51,597 bases of DNA from a bacterium (GTDB lineage Bacteria > Planctomycetota > J058 > JAJDCP01), in NCBI GenBank assembly GCA_030428695.1, contig JAUIEM010000005.1, forward strand, positions 1-51,597, in the 5' to 3' direction. This document shows positions 50,298 through 51,597 of the stretch, piece after piece. Under the pieces are notes generated by a model that ran no database searches, was not told the origin of the DNA, and saw nothing but the letters and a program-made list of their open reading frames with translations. Each line of letters begins with the position of its first letter. Within the stretch, counting starts at the first letter, position 1. Made by a program: the position numbers and the translations under genes.

Positions 50298-51597
50298 GGC
50301 GTCTCCTTCGCGTCGAAGCGGACGAAGGCCAGCGTCTCGACGTGCGGGGTCTGGGGGAACAGATCGTAGGCTTCGAGCCCGTCGAGGCGGCCGCCGGCCT
50401 CGAGCAGGAGCGCGAGGTCGCGGGCCAGGGTGGCCGGCCGGCAGGACAGGTAGGCGACCAGCCCGGGGCGGGCTGCGGCCAGCCGAACGAGCAGCGCCGC
50501 GCGCACGCCCTTGCGCGGCGGGTTGAGGATCACCGCATCGCCGGCCCCGAGGGGCTCGTCCCAGGCCTCCGCCGCGCCCGCCCAGGAGCGCACCGCGAGA
50601 CCGTTGCGCCGGGCGTTGGACTCGGCCTGGCGCGCCATCGCGGCGTCGCGCTCGACCTGCAGGAGGGGCAGCCCGGCGCGGTGGGACGCGACGATGCCGA
50701 GGCCCCCCACCCCGCAGTACAGGTCGACCACGCGCGCGGCCCCAAACTCCGCGACCCGCTCGGCGATGCGGCGCGCGAAGCAGGCGCCGGCCCGCGGATC
50801 GATCTGGGCGAAGGCCCCCGCCGGCACCTCGAGGACGACCGCGTCGACCCGCTCGCGGAGGAAGGGCTCGCCAGCGACGACGGCGATGTCCCGGGCGAGC
50901 AGCGAGTTCCCGGGCTCCGGCGCGGCGCGGAACAGCCCGCGCAGCTCCGGGATCGCGGCGCGCAGCGGATCCCACAACGGCAGGAGCGCGCACGTCTCCG
51001 GCGCGCTGAGCCCGAGCAGCGCCTGCTCCCCTGCGGCGTCGACCGCCGCGTGCACGGCGCTCGCCTCCGCGAAGGCCTGCGGCCGGGCGCGGAGCTCGCC
51101 GCGCAGGGCGACGAGCAGCCGCTCGAGCAGCGGCGCGTGCACCAGGCACTCCTCGGCCTCGACCAGGGTGTGGCTGAAGGGGGCGTAGCAGCCGAAGCGG
51201 GGTCCGTCCGGCCCGGGTTCCAGCGGCAGCTTGACCCGATGCCGGTAGCCGTAGGGGCTGGCCTCCGGCAGCTCCCGCGCCGTCGGAGCCAGCCCCGCCA
51301 GCGCCGGATGGCGCCGCCCGAGCTCCTCCCACACCGCCAACCGCGTCGCCCGCTGCAGGCCGGCCTCGACGTGCTGCCAGCTGCAGCCGCCGCAGCGGTC
51401 GGCGACAGTGCACGGGGCGGACACCCGCGCCGGCCCCGGTTCGAGGACCGCGTCGAGGCGGGCGAGCCAGCCGCCGTGGCCGCGCCGCAGCAGCTCGACC
51501 CGCACGCGGTCGCCGGGCACGGTGCCCGGCACCCGCACGTCGGCGCCGCGCAGCCGGGCGAGTCCGGGGCCGCGGGGATCGAGACGGAGGATGGACA
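50294..51597 (-). CDS. RlmD/RumA-type 23S rRNA (uracil-5-)-methyltransferase, 5' end one base outside the window
   Basis: The frame runs to the right edge: codons reading S-I-L-R-L-D-P-R-G-P-G-L-A-R-L begin at 51595, preceded by a partial codon ?TG, so the start codon is split by the window end (base 51598). A TRAM domain (VPGTVPGDRVRVELL) leads, then an iron-sulfur site CTVADRCGGC with a fourth Cys (EECLVH), the SAM motif VDLYCGVGGLGIV, the NPPRKG motif, the catalytic YLSCRPATLARDL with the nucleophile Cys, and a final FPQTPHVET. This is the layout of RlmD/RumA, which makes m5U in 23S rRNA; the cluster cysteines separate it from TrmA. Predicted length is about 434 residues. Confidence 0.93.
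   Translation of the reverse strand, partial: SILRLDPRGPGLARLRGADVRVPGTVPGDRVRVELLRRGHGGWLARLDAVLEPGPARVSAPCTVADRCGGCSWQHVEAGLQRATRLAVWEELGRRHPALAGLAPTARELPEASPYGYRHRVKLPLEPGPDGPRFGCYAPFSHTLVEAEECLVHAPLLERLLVALRGELRARPQAFAEASAVHAAVDAAGEQALLGLSAPETCALLPLWDPLRAAIPELRGLFRAAPEPGNSLLARDIAVVAGEPFLRERVDAVVLEVPAGAFAQIDPRAGACFARRIAERVAEFGAARVVDLYCGVGGLGIVASHRAGLPLLQVERDAAMARQAESNARRNGLAVRSWAGAAEAWDEPLGAGDAVILNPPRKGVRAALLVRLAAARPGLVAYLSCRPATLARDLALLLEAGGRLDGLEAYDLFPQTPHVETLAFVRFDAKETP

Overview
The window is about 51.6 kb of very GC-rich (roughly 70% by eye) bacterial DNA with no rRNA, tRNA, CRISPR array or recognisable transposase. The gene style suggests an uncultivated Planctomycetota-like bacterium. 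The signs are a giant Ser/Thr kinase with an HRD/DWG-type catalytic loop and an FG-GAP-like outer part, a HEAT plus formylglycine-enzyme-like secreted protein, a secreted caspase-like peptidase, an RNase HII-like protein with DEAGYGP, and many secreted proteins of unknown function. This assignment is an inference from protein style, not a phylogeny.

Layout. (1) 1-4.4 kb: the end of an M23-like peptidase, a GspE/PilB-type ATPase fused to a response-regulator receiver domain, and a secreted unknown protein. (2) 4.9-10.4 kb, minus strand: SRPBCC protein, membrane fatty-acid desaturase, ICMT-like methyltransferase and two B12-type radical SAM enzymes; four are tightly coupled and look like a lipid-modification operon. 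(3) 10.4-17.4 kb, minus strand: a 1781-residue kinase, a GtrB/DPM-like glycosyltransferase and a small membrane protein. (4) 17.5-19.3 kb, plus strand: ssb-recA with a hairpin-rich leader and a good intrinsic terminator after recA. (5) 19.3-25.3 kb: a gene-free stretch full of octamer repeats, a cytochrome P450, a 1201-residue unknown protein and a 94-residue partner. (6) 25.7-31.3 kb: a secreted EEP-family hydrolase overlapping a membrane-anchored Mrr-type nuclease, a small membrane protein, and an overlapping GPH/MFS transporter-acyltransferase pair. (7) 31.3-35.2 kb: an FHA-GGDEF protein, a methyltransferase and a PAS-GGDEF-EAL protein broken by a frameshift. (8) 35.5-42.7 kb: the caspase-like peptidase with a small secreted partner, a lipoprotein translationally coupled to a carbamoyltransferase-radical SAM fusion, and a PLD-like protein. 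(9) 42.9-51.6 kb: RNase HII-like protein, membrane proteins, HEAT-FGE protein, HtrA-like protease, GST-like protein and an RlmD/RumA-type rRNA methyltransferase that runs off the right edge.

The most unusual material is between the genes. Three arrays of exactly four octamers (32 nt each; consensus ..GCCAAG, ..GCAGAG, and CCAGGAA-like) occur at two loci, inside inverted repeats and next to purine-rich tracts. A 153-bp palindromic element with 26-bp terminal inverted repeats supplies the stop codon of one gene and the Shine-Dalgarno of the next. A second palindromic element has a 93%-identical half copy 3.7 kb away that encodes the N-terminus of a lipoprotein. Together they look like several families of small, non-autonomous, structured elements fitted tightly into gene borders. 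They are my best candidate for something undescribed. Among proteins, the carbamoyltransferase-radical SAM fusion, the receiver-fused GspE, the nuclease pair and the 1201/94-residue pair deserve a second look.
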